Shown one piece after another: positions 52,290 through 63,290 of a stretch of 64,000 bases of DNA (within the stretch, counting starts at the first letter, position 1; every line of letters begins with the position of its first letter). The translations under genes and the position numbers were made by a program. This DNA is from Lumbricus rubellus (Eukaryota > Annelida > Clitellata > Crassiclitellata > Lumbricidae). Where the stretch lies: NCBI GenBank assembly GCA_945859605.1, contig OX243814.1, forward strand, positions 43,033,931 through 43,097,930. Direction: 5' to 3'. The notes under the pieces were generated by a model. That model had not been told where the DNA came from. It did not search any database and worked only from the letters and a program-made list of their open reading frames with translations.

Positions 52290-54460
52290 ATTTGACATTT
52301 CATGCAATTATTAATATAGGCCTACGTTATCCTACATAATAGGATTATAGGCCTAGATATTATTATGATGTATATTCGCTTAAAAAATATTAATACACTT
52401 TCAGTTCTTGTATATTAGTAATGTAGTCTCTTTCCAGCGCTGCGACATAGACTCTACATGTAATTGTGTGTCATCACATCTTTTTTGCATCTGTCAGCAA
52501 GAGTTTCTATGATTTCTCGGTATTATTTGGCTTAGAGCAGAATTTTCTGTCAACACATGCAAGAGTTGAGAGAGTGCAAAGGCAGCGGACCTGTCTCATA
52601 AATCCTTTGTTCTCACATCCCGCACCATAAATATGACACCGACTTCCTTTCTGCCGGTGTCACGAAATAGAGTATATGCCCGTATTAATAGTATCCCCAA
52701 AATGAGGAATAGTCGAAAAAACACTTCCGCGTGCATTTATTTTTTGCAAATTAATTTTTATCTGCTTTGTTTTGAACAATGACACTAGCAGGTATGTTTA
52801 TTCCTACCAGATAATTTGTTTTGCTTTGGTTTTATAGCACTTAAAACATTTAAAACACTTAAAAACACTCGGAGACACTAAATAAATTCGAGTTGCCTTT
52901 CTCTGAGCATTGCCTAGGTCACTTAAAACAATTAGAGTCACTTAAAATTTTTATTAAAGTATAATTTTTTAATTATACACATTTTAAAAAAGGGATGGAA
53001 TGGTTTATCCCCCCGGATAGTCTAGACCGGTTAATTCTATCCGAGGGGATAGATTAGGCCTAATTCATCCCCCCGGATAGCTTTCAGGGGGGGATAATCC
53101 TTTTCGTGTCACCGGCCCTCCATGAATTAGTCATCATCAGCTACAGAGAGGAATGGCAGGTCATATAATTATGAGCAATGAAATCCTGAAATCCAGTTAA
53201 CGGGGAGACTGAGACAGTAGAAAATAGCGACAGAATAATCCTGAGGGAGATGTCAAAGATTTGCCGCTGCCATTAATAATTTCTTGACTTATAATAATTA
53301 TATCTTGTGGGATAGAAGAAGAGTTTTGCACCACGTAAATAATAATCAGATCTCAGCTTTAGGCAGGAACGTTAAAGGCGACACTTCAATTGTCTGAAAT
53401 ATTTATTGAAAGGCAAATTTTAAGACAATGTAGATTCAATTGTATATTTATGGGTTGATAGGTGCAAGGTTAATGCTTAGCTATAGACAATCCTCGATAT
53501 GCTCAGTGAGAGTTAAGTTTATAGATGGATGGATACTTTCATAGCATAGATTGATTGACAGATAAATGAATAGATGGATAAATGAGTAGATGGATAGATT
53601 ATGAATGGATAGATGGATAGCTGAATTTCTGTAAATACTTGAAGTCATTCATATGTTCAATATATAATATCTTGCAATTATTTTGCGCTCAACAGAATCT
53701 TAATCTGCTGGTGACAAGCGTATGCACACACCCTTCGGGTTCGAACGTGGAATCCGCACAACCCGCGTGTGAGGGCGCTGTCGGCATATTATAGTTTGGC
53801 CCCATTGGCCCATCCCTATGTTGCCGTCTAAAACCTCCAACATTTCTGCATCTATAAGCTTACTCTATGACCAGAGATGAGTCAGTCTCGATCTTAGGTC
53901 AGGCCTACGCCTGTTTCTGCTGTTGACCAGAAATTTCTTAATTTCCTAAAGAGTCTATGACTATCGGTGTAAATTATTAAGCTGCTTTTCTTCTATGAAT
54001 TGCTCTGAGACGGAGGCGAGGGTTGGCGTCTTGGTGAAAGATAAGTTTTCAGCGCTCTGCCTGAGTCATTTTGCTGCTCACGCGTAGGAGTTTCTTTAGT
54101 AGGCTATACTTACACTCTCTTTCCCGTTTACACGATCTATCAGAGTTGAACGTCTGTCGAAAACGCTTAGAACTGTGATCGTCTTCGTCACATTCGCGTA
54201 ATACGCTTACGACTCTGGTGAATTGGTAATGCCGCTCATTCAGGCTTCAATTCTCGTACAAATCAGCTGCAATCTGCTTTAAAATGCTGGAGATGGTCTA
54301 AGCGGTAGCATTATTACTTAGGTCAAGACATTTATCCAATCTCGTGCGATGAACTTCTTAGTATTATCCATGCGAAAGCGATTCAAGTCTTAAGATCGTA
54401 TAATTATATATAGCCTATGATTATATATATATATATATATATATGGGCTACGTTCATTCC
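52290..54460. other. Unassigned intergenic region
   Basis: No gene or full element recognised apart from the alternating repeat at 53007-53080 and a weak GATG/GATA patch near 53525-53625. Confidence 0.4.
53007..53080. repeat. Three alternating copies of ATCCCC(C/T)CGGATAG
   Basis: 53007-53020 forward, 53037-53050 inverted (CTATCCGAGGGGAT), 53067-53080 forward; equal 30-bp spacing. Followed by GGGGGGGATA at 53087. Able to form alternative hairpins. Confidence 0.75.
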
Positions 54461-54544
54461 GAGAATTTATATAGCGCATTTTCAAGAGACCTACTCAACG
54501 ACGCTTCCAGCTCAACCGTAGCAGATAAAAAAGTAGGATTTTAG

Positions 54545-54685
54545 CATTCTACTCTTACTCTAGTGCATTCCTTCGCTAAATCTCGCATTGACTATTGCTC
54601 TTCGCTCTACATTGGCTCGACTTAGTTTCTGACTTTTTCCCGATTGAAGCCCTTGTCCTTTTGGAATCGGCTTGTGAGGTGATTG
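54545..54685 (+). mobile_element. LINE reverse-transcriptase fragment (CR1/L2-like)
   Basis: Plus-strand frame: LVHSFAKSRIDYCSSLYIGS, a stop, then FLTFSRLKPLSFWNRLVR. The SRIDYC.SL motif is the familiar end of the LINE reverse-transcriptase region. Broken by a stop. Confidence 0.6.
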
Positions 54686-54992
54686 TCTTAACTACGTATG
54701 CACTACTAGCACTAGGCACTTATGACCTGAACCATAATGCGAATACAACACGGTCCTTGAAACTGAAAGATCGATTATTTTCGTCACTACATCTGAGAGG
54801 AAGGAAGATTGGATCTGACGACAGAGAGGATCGATGGAAATAAGTTGAGCAAGGTATAGGTTTGGACAAAATAATGAGAGAAAGAGAGACATACAGACAA
54901 AATAAAGAACGAGAGGGAGACAGACAATATCTTTTGCGAGAGAGTAACAGAAACACAGAGAGAGACACACACACTCAGAGGCACACACGCTG

Positions 54993-54996
54993 AGAC

Positions 54997-55044
<48 letters not shown>

Positions 55045-55172
55045 CGACAGATAGACAGACAGACAGATAGACAGACAGACAGACAGATAGACAGACAGAC
55101 AGATAGACAGACAGACAGATAGACAGACAGACAGATAGACAGACAGATAGACAGACAAACAAACAGACAGAC
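54993..55172. repeat. (ACAG)n/(ATAG)n array
   Basis: ACAG runs interrupted regularly by ATAG; 12-16 bp higher-order pattern. Followed at 55235-55320 by a partial repeat of the sequence to its left (CTTTTTTGCGAGAGAGTAAC vs 54930). Confidence 0.93.
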
Positions 55173-55544
55173 AGAGAGGTTGTGGTTGACAGACGTGATC
55201 GATCATCTTTATGATCAATACAATTTATCTTTTTTGCGAGAGAGTAACAGAAACACACAGAGAGAGACACACAGAAAGAGAGGCACACACACTGAGACAC
55301 CCAGAGAGAAAGAAAGAGAGAGACTGGGTCAATTCAACTCGATAGACCTACTGTTCACGCATGTGCAGAGAACACATCAAGACTTAAACATTTATTGACC
55401 CGCAAGAGAAAATGACAGCCGCTTTCGAACAAAGGTCTTTTGGATATTTCGGACATCTTTAGATCGCGCTGTAATTTATGTCACCAACATTGAACTGTTG
55501 AGTTGTGAATTTTTGTGATGATGCATATTTTTGTTCAACTAAAA

Positions 55545-55640
55545 CTGTGCCTTTTGCCTTCCTAGAGTCGGTAGCGCTTCTGAGCAGTTTCCCGGAAGAG
55601 ATGCTATAAAAATTTCTTAAATTAATAAATAGTTAATGAT
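55545..55640 (+). mobile_element. SINE/LINE 3'-tail remnant
   Basis: AGAGTCGGTAGCGCTTCTGA...GAAGAGATGCTATAAAAATT then TTAAATTAATAAATAG. Partner of 7540-7640. Confidence 0.6.
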
Positions 55641-55754
55641 TTCCGCTGAACCTCCATGCTGTCTTGTCGGATTGACCTACCCCGGATTCCGACCTGGAAT
55701 CCGAATGGACAAAACAACTTGGTTATTGCGGACTTGACTTGATATAGCGACAGT

Positions 55755-55950
55755 GAACAAGCTCTCTACTCAGAGGCGCTCCCGAATGCAGAGCGGACAC
55801 TGCATTGGAGTTTCACGCCGAAGCGCTGAGCAACTGTGAGTGAAGGACTTGCCCAAGGTCCTTAGGCGGCGAGGTAGATTCGAACCTCGAACCTTCCGGC
55901 TCCAAGGCAACGACGCCACCACTACACCACCGCGCCTCCAAAGGTTGATG
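55755..55950 (-). mobile_element. tRNA-derived SINE
   Basis: Minus-strand copy with A-box-like TGGTGTAGTGGTGG, B box GGTTCGAATCT, body CTTGGGCAAGTCCTTCACTC and 3' end GGGAGCGCCTCTGAGTAG. Same family as 12095-12310. Not a tRNA gene: no acceptor stem or anticodon arm can be formed. Confidence 0.8.
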
Positions 55951-56505
55951 GTGGATACTGGGTAGCCTGCAATCATGTGTAGCGTACTTTGGAAGATTAC
56001 CCGGTACTCCATAATTATAAAAAAAGGCCAGAACAATAATATTTTGTTCTCCTACAATAATATTTTTAGCCCAGATATTCCATGTCAAGAACAAGGCGTG
56101 GGTTGGAAGGTAAGGAAATGGGAACGGTCGGTAAGGTTGAGGAAAAGAGGAGGGACGGATTGGATGGGTTAGGGTAAGATTTCATGACAAAACGGTTGTC
56201 TAGTTTTTATGAGAAAGACCTACAGTAGCTTATGTTGAATTGAAGACCTGCAGCTCAGTCTCTGTAATTGAATTCTAGACATGTAACCGCTGTAACGCCC
56301 CTGGGGTTTTTATGATCCAATTACGTTGCCCGGTGTATAATAGTCGTTCGCCAAGACGTGTTGGGTCAGTGCTGCAGCGGATGAATATGTAATTGTAGAG
56401 AGAAGAAGTTGTTGCCATGCTGTTTATTACTACACGCGTGGAGTGTGAATCGGTGCATTCATTAATTAATAATTGTGTAGACTGTGTTTTTGCAAATGCC
56501 TCTTT

Positions 56506-56724
56506 TCAAGAAGATGGCTCATGTAGAAAGTTGACCAGCAAAACACTCCTGATTTTTGAGACAGAGACAATGGTAATAAATGTCCGTTTACGAATACCTG
56601 CAGTTACACGGAGAGCCCTCTTCTGTAAGGTAATAAGTTTATGAAGCCTAGATTCGTATGTCGATGCCCAAACCAGGTTGCAATACGTGAGGTAGGGGTA
56701 GACGAGGGTATAATATAAATTCAT
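56506..56724 (-). mobile_element. LINE reverse-transcriptase fragment
   Basis: Minus-strand frame LYYTLVYPYLTYCNLVWAST then YESRLHKLITLQKRALRVTA. P.L.YCN.VWA.T....L..L...QKRA.R is characteristic of CR1/Jockey-like non-LTR elements. Short and without the rest of ORF2. Confidence 0.75.
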
Positions 56725-56956
56725 TCTAATTGTCTTATGTATTATATTATGGCACAGTCATATATATAATTAGCCTATATGTATATAATTATATATAGCC
56801 TGAGACTGAAAGTCGTTGGCAGCCTTTGTAATTTCTCTGTCAGCAACACTAGTGTGAAAGAATTTGCACTCATCTAAAGCAGAAACATCAGCAGAAAATA
56901 GATCACGTATAGTCTAATGCATATCGATACAAACGATATAGCCTATATATAATATA

Positions 56957-57971
56957 CAGGGTGGGCCAAAAAAAGTGAGAACATCGCGTAAAAAGTAGTA
57001 TAATTCCATCAAAACTTGTTTCACTGAATCCATAATAACTTAAATTGTTTACTCATTCACTAACTTACCCATTTAGCTATATATGATGTCTTTATTTCGA
57101 CGTATTGTTAGCAAAATTTACAACTCAAAACGTATACAAGCGTGTGATCGGGCAGACACTCAATGAAAATGTCACTTTGAAACGCTTGCAACGCAGTCGG
57201 CAGCTACTTGAGCGGTTTCCTAATGAGAGAAGTGTACGAAGAATCTGGTTTACAGACGAAAAGACATTCACCGTTGGCACTCCAGTTAATTGTTTATTCC
57301 GTTGAAACAAAGAAAAATGTCAGTTCAGGAAAGCCGACGCATACGAGAACGCGACCATTTCAGCCGCGCGGTATCATGGTATCAGTTGGTGTGTCTCGAA
57401 TGGGGAAAACTAATATTGTGTTCGTTGAACCAGGCGCCAAAGTAAACAGTGAATACTATTGTGACCATGTTCTGAGACAAGGTTTGCTGTCTGTAATTCA
57501 AGCGATATGTGATCGCCATAACTGAACATTACAGCAGCAAGACGGAGCTCCATCTCACACGGCCAGAAATACCATCAACTTTCTTCGTCAGAAGAATGTT
57601 AACTTCATCGAGCCAGACATGTGGCCACCGAACAGTTATGATTTAAACACAGTAGATTATGCCACATGGGGTGCTTTTCAAGAAAAAGTCTACCTTCGGC
57701 GAAAATTTACCACAGTTGAGCAGCTCAAGTTGGCAATAATCGAAAAATGGAGAAATCTGGGGCAGCGCTTTATTGACGTGCAGTGGCATAAACGAGTGGC
57801 GTCGACGCTTAGAAAAACTCGTTGAGAAGCAAGGAGGACACATTGAACATGATTTCTGATTAGCTAAATACTTGGCAAACAAAAATACATGAAAAGAATA
57901 AAATTAATTGAATTATATTTGTAAATAACTCGTATTCTACAAGGTGTTCTCACTTTTTTTGGCCCACCCTG
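56957..57971 (+). mobile_element. Mariner-type element (1015 bp)
   Basis: TIRs CAGGGTGGGCCAAAAAAAGT then GAGAACA, perfect over ~28 bp, with TA duplications (56955-56956, 57972-57973). The interior encodes a frameshifted transposase. Confidence 0.93.
57105..57860 (+). pseudogene. Mariner transposase, DD37D pattern, frameshifted
   Basis: Cut-and-paste transposase. Fragments in order: YKRVIGQTLNENVTLKRLQR, RSVRRIWFTDEKTFTVGTPV (first Asp in FTDEK), GIMVSVGVSRMGKTNIVFVE, LQQQDGAPSHTARNTINFLR (second Asp in QQDGAP), WPPNSYDLNTVDYATWGAF (third Asp in VDY). Counting residues gives 37 between the second and third Asp. At least two frame changes and one in-frame stop (after CDRHN) are present, and the N-terminal helix-turn-helix part is missing, so it is inactive. 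Confidence 0.85.
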
Positions 57972-57973
57972 TA

Positions 57974-59030
57974 TATATCATATATTGGCCTATCTATAAA
58001 ATGGGGCATATATAATTTATATAGGCTCCACATAATGCTTGTGTGATATCCTTGATGAATATCACATCAGACACGGCGATCTATAGCAGTGCACGTACGA
58101 ATCAGCTTCGCCTGATTTAACACGGAAGCAATTTCATCCTATCTCTGACATACACACACACACGTCTTAAATAAGATCGAGAAGTTACCATTGAATGACG
58201 AAGACGCTATAAGACATAACTCTTCTACCTATACAATAATAATTCTATACATCCATAAAATACATGATAAATATCGATGCATATAAGACGTCTGTAGATT
58301 CCTCTGGAGAGTTCTCTCTCTGGAGTGGAAGTTATATGTGCTATAACACATAAGGTTCCTTCATGGTCGTACATTAGAAGATTCCTAGAAAGCATTCCGC
58401 TTGAAGATCGACAGGCGTAACTAATGGCGCTATATAACTGGACTCAGCATATAGCACGTAGACCATTCAAAGTGCCTCCTCACTCCTTGAGACACATGAA
58501 ACTAGTTTGGTCAACGACCTTTTATTTCGGCGTAGGCTATGTCTCCCGAAAACGAAAGACGACTCGTGGCAACCATAATTATGCACCGCGTGGGAACATT
58601 ATATAGGTAACGAGTCAAATGGCACCCCGTGCGATCATAAAACGCTGTCGTTGTTCTAAGTCGTGGGATCCTCTGGAACGTGGTTTCTTTGTGGGCAAAG
58701 AGAAGTAACAACGGAATCAAAAGAACGAACTGTCGGGAATACTAACAGGCCTAATATAAAACATCTCGGCCACTAAGAGTAGTAGCCAAACTTAGCTTTA
58801 CGAGTCAATGAAAACAGGAAGCGTAGGCCTATACGAGTAGTCTATGCAGTGTGTATGCATGCATTACTGCATTATTTTGTGAATACAATGGCTGAGGTTG
58901 CTTGGATGAGCAGTCAGTGGGACGCCGAATGGGTAAGCAGTGGGAACTCCGAAGAAGTGTTTATTGGAACGCATTATTTTTATAGAAGGGTTCTATGCAA
59001 GCAAATAATATTGAGAGCAGTGGGAACGTC
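57974..59030. other. Unassigned intergenic region
   Basis: Only short open frames; nothing recognisable. Confidence 0.4.
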
Positions 59031-59150
59031 GTTCCCACACGTTCCCACACGTTCCCACACGTTCCCACACGTTCCCACACGTTCCCACACGTTCCCACAC
59101 GTTCCCACACGTTCCCACACGTTTCCACACGTTCCCACACGTTCCCACTG
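59031..59150. repeat. 10-bp minisatellite GTTCCCACAC
   Basis: About twelve units, one variant GTTTCCACAC. Preceded by GTGGGAACGTC, an inverted copy of the unit, giving a hairpin at the array start. Confidence 0.95.
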
Positions 59151-59738
59151 GTTCTCACTCATCGCTTAAAGCTGCGTGAATGCATGCATCTATGTATTGC
59201 AGGCTACACTATATTTATGAGCTTACACGTTGTATGGCTGGTACCGATTAAAAAAATATCGATTAACTTCAATGTATGGACTGATTTCGGTTAATTTGTT
59301 ATCAGATACTTAATGTGTAAACCGTTAAAACTGTAGACACACTGAACCAGGATTTTTTGCGAAGATTTTTCGGGGGATGTCGTTCCTTGAGAGGACTTCC
59401 CATAGAGATGTCTAGATTAGACACTGGCCTTAAGTTGCAAGGAAGACAGTTAATTTGGTGGCCATCTTCGAAATTTCCATTTAAGCATTTACCTTGAATA
59501 CAAACTGATCGCTAAATTCTCCCTCTAACGTTTCACATTATCAGTGGCGTAGCCAGTTATTTTTTCATGGGGGCAGTGGGGTAGCAGCTTAAAATGATGG
59601 GGTGGCTACCGTTGGCAATTAACATGATTGTTCTCTCGGGTGTGATCACGGTCTTCGTCAGATTGTTTAATATTAACCATTCTATTCTCTCTACTACATG
59701 TATATGAACCAAAGCAATTGACTAAATAAAGGTAGGCC

Positions 59739-60134
59739 TAAACGTGTATTTTAGTATGGTAAATTATTCGCCCATCTTCGCTCGCTGCAGCATGGTTATT
59801 TTTAAACAATCCAACTTCTAGTTTGGCGAGAATCCTTTTCATCGATCCAGCTTCCGTTTAGGCAAGAATTAGTTAGATAAATCCCGCTTCTATTTCGTCA
59901 GCAAATATTTTTCATCAACATAACTTTAATTTAATTTAAAATTATTGTTCATCAATCCAGCTTCACTTTCAGCAAGATTGTTTTAATTAATCCCTCTTCT
60001 ATCTCAATAGAAATTAACCTAATCAATCCGACTTCTATTTAGAAAGAACTCTTTTCGTCATTCCGACTGCTAACTCGACTAATGCTGAAACCCATGCAAT
60101 GGCGAAAAATTTACCATACTAAAATACACGTTTA
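59739..60134. mobile_element. MITE with 34-bp TIRs and internal tandem repeats, 396 bp
   Basis: TIRs 59739-59772 and 60101-60134 are inverted copies with one mismatch (TAAACGTGTATTTTAGTATG then GTAAATT). Between them lie about eight degenerate ~37-bp units with the word AATCCAGCTTCTATTT. Confidence 0.85.
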
Positions 60135-60286
60135 CTATAAATAACCATTATAGGTAAACTAGAACGACAAATAAGATGTTTTTATTCTCAATTTCTCACA
60201 AATATTAAATTTCACTCTCAATTTGAAAAGCACAACCAAAGGGCATTAAACACTAAACATAGTCGGGCTGCGGAAGCTTTCGACCC

Positions 60287-60366
60287 GGAAAAAATTGGCA
60301 ACAAGCTGGAAATAGAATAAAATTAAAGATCAGATAATTATAATACCAGAAAATGGTCCCCAGCCT
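60287..60366. repeat. Direct repeat of part of the inverted arm
   Basis: AAAAAATTGGCAACAAGCTG...ATGGTCCCCAGC resembles 60513-60590, so the left arm carries a diverged second module outside the inverted match. Confidence 0.65.
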
Positions 60367-60898
60367 CTCAAATCTCCTGATAACTCAAGTTATTAGAGAA
60401 ATTTGAAGGCATAAAATCGCAATGTTATTTCAGCGATGTACCTCGGATATTTTGTTTTACGCTTAATCTCGAGGCTGGGTTGCGTTAAAAGAACTGCAAT
60501 GTACTACCAGGAAAAAAATTGGCAACAGGCTGGAAATTATAAATAAATAAAGATATAATAATAATTTTGCTTAAAATTGGTCCCCAGCAACTATAATCTT
60601 ATTCTGGGTTGTTTTATAAAGGGAATATTTTTGGTACAAAACGAGGCTATTTGCGCGCCATATTCTGAGTCCAAGTCAGCTGCTGCCAGAGATTATAGTA
60701 AACGACGGAATAAAACATTTGTATTGTGACAATTAGTAATGCTTTATTAATATTTTGAAGTATGTTGACAGTCTACCGTATTAGAGCAGGCAATTTTATT
60801 TTAAGAAATTAGAGGTTATTGTACCGAATCAGCAGCCTGGTGTTTTGCCGGACCCGTACGCACTCGTTTGGTTTTAATCTGCATTAGTACAATGTAGC

Positions 60899-61127
60899 CA
60901 GTGGCGGCGCCAGGATTTCAGTTGGGGGGGGGCTGAACTTTCGTCGGAAAATTTTCCATTTTCACCGCCAAAATTTCTGATGACCTTTTTTCTTTTTTTT
61001 AGTCATCAGGTTCCAATTTTTGGGGGGGGGCTGAACGTCGAAATTTGTAATTTTTACATGGGGAAAAAATGGATCTCCTATTTTGGAGGGGGGCTTAGCC
61101 CCTAGCCTCCCCCTGCCGCCGCCACTG
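60899..61127. mobile_element. hAT-like MITE, CAGTGGCGGCGCC type, 229 bp
   Basis: Ends CAGTGGCGGCGCCAGG / CCCTGCCGCCGCCACTG; flanks AATGTAGC and AATGTAGT (7 of 8). G9 runs and the core variant GATGACCTTTTTTC...TTAGTCATC. Confidence 0.88.
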
Positions 61128-61599
61128 AATGTAGTTGGGAGTCTCCTGCGTCTGTAATTTTTACCATTCACTAACAAACTTAAGCTGATTAATAAAATGC
61201 AGCTGAGCACCTTACTATTTGCTTTCCTCGATTAGTCATCAGGTTCCAATTTTTGTGTATAAAATTATTTTTGATACATATTACTGCATGTGTAGGTTTA
61301 ATAAGCATTCTGAATATTTGATTTTGTTGAAAAAAAGTGTTGTAATCCTGAGTGTGAATACAGTACTGTTATCTCTCCAGAGCTCTTGTAGCATAATTTA
61401 TGTTTCAAGTAAGGCTCTACCCAATTAGTGATTATCACCTGCAGGATCCAAGAATCAAGCAATTCTGAACGAAACGTCACTTTTGGCGAAACATCTATAC
61501 TACTTCAACATTTTTAGACAAATGAAATTGCATCAAAAGGCATTATTCCACACTTAAAATACAAGAAAATAGAGGACAAGTCTATAGTATCACTTTAAA

Positions 61600-61885
61600 T
61601 GCCTCGGATGGGAGTTTCCATGTAATTATGAGCCTTCTTAGCACCATTGGCTCTGTGATATCCAGTTCTGGGCTTTCAGAGGCTTTGCGTGCTGCTATGG
61701 TTCAGATTCTGTTATGCATATGATCAGTGGCAAGGCTGTGGCCCGGGTTTTACGAGGGCATTTTTGGTTGATTCAGCACTAAATATTTTGCTTATGAGAT
61801 CTGTCCTTGATACCTCAGTAAGCAGTGACATGCCTGGATGTATCACTGATGCTGATGTAACTGACAATAATAAGATAATAAGATA
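61600..61885 (+). pseudogene. Broken relative of the 1536-residue ORF family
   Basis: Reads MSLLSTIGSVISSSGLSEAL, then after a frameshift SGKAVARVLRGHF and after another LVDSALNILLMRSVLDTS. This lines up with GGLHIEMASLRMLGHWLEGS and the following region of the intact ORF at 23793-28403. Only the middle block is preserved. The piece ATGAGATCTGTCCTTGATAC is repeated at 62347-62373, indicating an internal duplication. Confidence 0.55.
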
Positions 61886-62904
61886 GTGTGAACTGTGAAC
61901 AGCAGATCTAGATTTACAATCTTGGCAATAATAATTTTCGTTTATTCAACAATTCATTTGACAAACCGCAACCGGTTACAGTATATTTAGTTATACAGTT
62001 ATCTTATTAACATCAATCTTAACTACTAGCATAACAGACAGCCTGCATTACAATTTTGTCCCTGAGTGTTTAAGAAAGTTAGACAGTGGGCTTTAAGCTC
62101 ACAAAGTAATTTTAGCTACGGTAGTCTGTTCAGAAGTCAGAACTGCATTGCTACAGTATATGAAGTATGTTGATTTCTGAAAACAGTTATAGAAATTGGG
62201 AAGATTTTGTGTATGCTCTTGGTGATTAAGATGAAATTGGTTGCTTTAAGGCTTATGATGAATAAACTATGGAAACCTTTGAGAACACCTCCTCGTGGTG
62301 GTCTCTGCATGGGTGTGGTGTTGGCTAGATGGCGCAGAGTGACAATATGAGATCTGTCCTTGATACCTCAGTATCAGTATGACATTGGCTGAGTGTAATG
62401 TAAATGAAGATTTCTCTGAACCAATACACGAAAAGCCACATCAAAGAGACCAGATTATTCACCGTTGCTATATCAAGTCAGGTCTGCAATAGCCAAACTG
62501 CCCTGTTTGTTCTGGTGCCAGGCCAAAATCCGGGTATGTCAAGCAGAGGAGACCGTGTAGTACTGTGATGGTAATCGGTGATGGTGGTGGCTGTCTTTGC
62601 CATGCTACTGTGCTGCCATAATAATTTTAGTGAATATTGATTGATATAATTATAGTCTTATTATTATTAAACTGCAGGGTGAGAATTGCCGGGGTTTGGG
62701 CTTCTTAGAACCCCATAGTAAAGTATGTTTTTCACGACCCAATTCCAAGTGGATCATAGTTCAACCCCCAATTCATTTATAACGTGCCTAAAAAAGAATT
62801 ATTGCATGAAAGCATGTAACCGGAAAACCAACTCATAATAAATCTTAAACAAATAAGTCTTCAGGTTTTCTTGAAAAGTGAAAATGAAGATGATGTGCAA
62901 AAGT

Positions 62905-63290
62905 CCGGAAGTTTATTCTATTCAGTCGGGCCAGCTAGTGCAAATGCACGATTCCAAATTTTCTGACTCAATGTGTGACCACAAAGTAATCTTGAGATGA
63001 TGATCATTTTAGTCCTTGTCTGGATTGGAGAGATGAACATGGTGTTACAAGAGAACACGTAAGAGATATATGAATTAGTGTGGACTTGGTACATCGGAAG
63101 ACGTATTTTGAAGGTTATTCGTGCCTGTATGTGAAGCCAGTGCAGTTCGCGAAGAGTGGGGGTGATGTGACCACGAAGAGTCAAGTTTGTTGTCAGCTTT
63201 GCAGCATAATGGAAAACAGTGGTAAGAGATGGAAGGATGTATGCAGAGAACCTGGAGGCCATAAAGGACTGAGTTGCATTAATCACATAG
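62905..63290 (-). mobile_element. LINE ORF2 C-terminal fragment (CR1/L2-like)
   Basis: Minus-strand frame with RGHITPTLRELHWLHIQARI, TFKIRLPMYQV and NRAFALAGPTE, a stop, then NKLPDF. HI.P.L.ELHWLPI..RI.FK and the AGP..WN.LP block are the standard ORF2 tail. In-frame stop shows decay. Confidence 0.8.

Noticed and set aside
59544..59600. CAGTGGCGTAGCCAG as another MITE
   Set aside because: Only one end is seen; no matching right terminus or duplication found.
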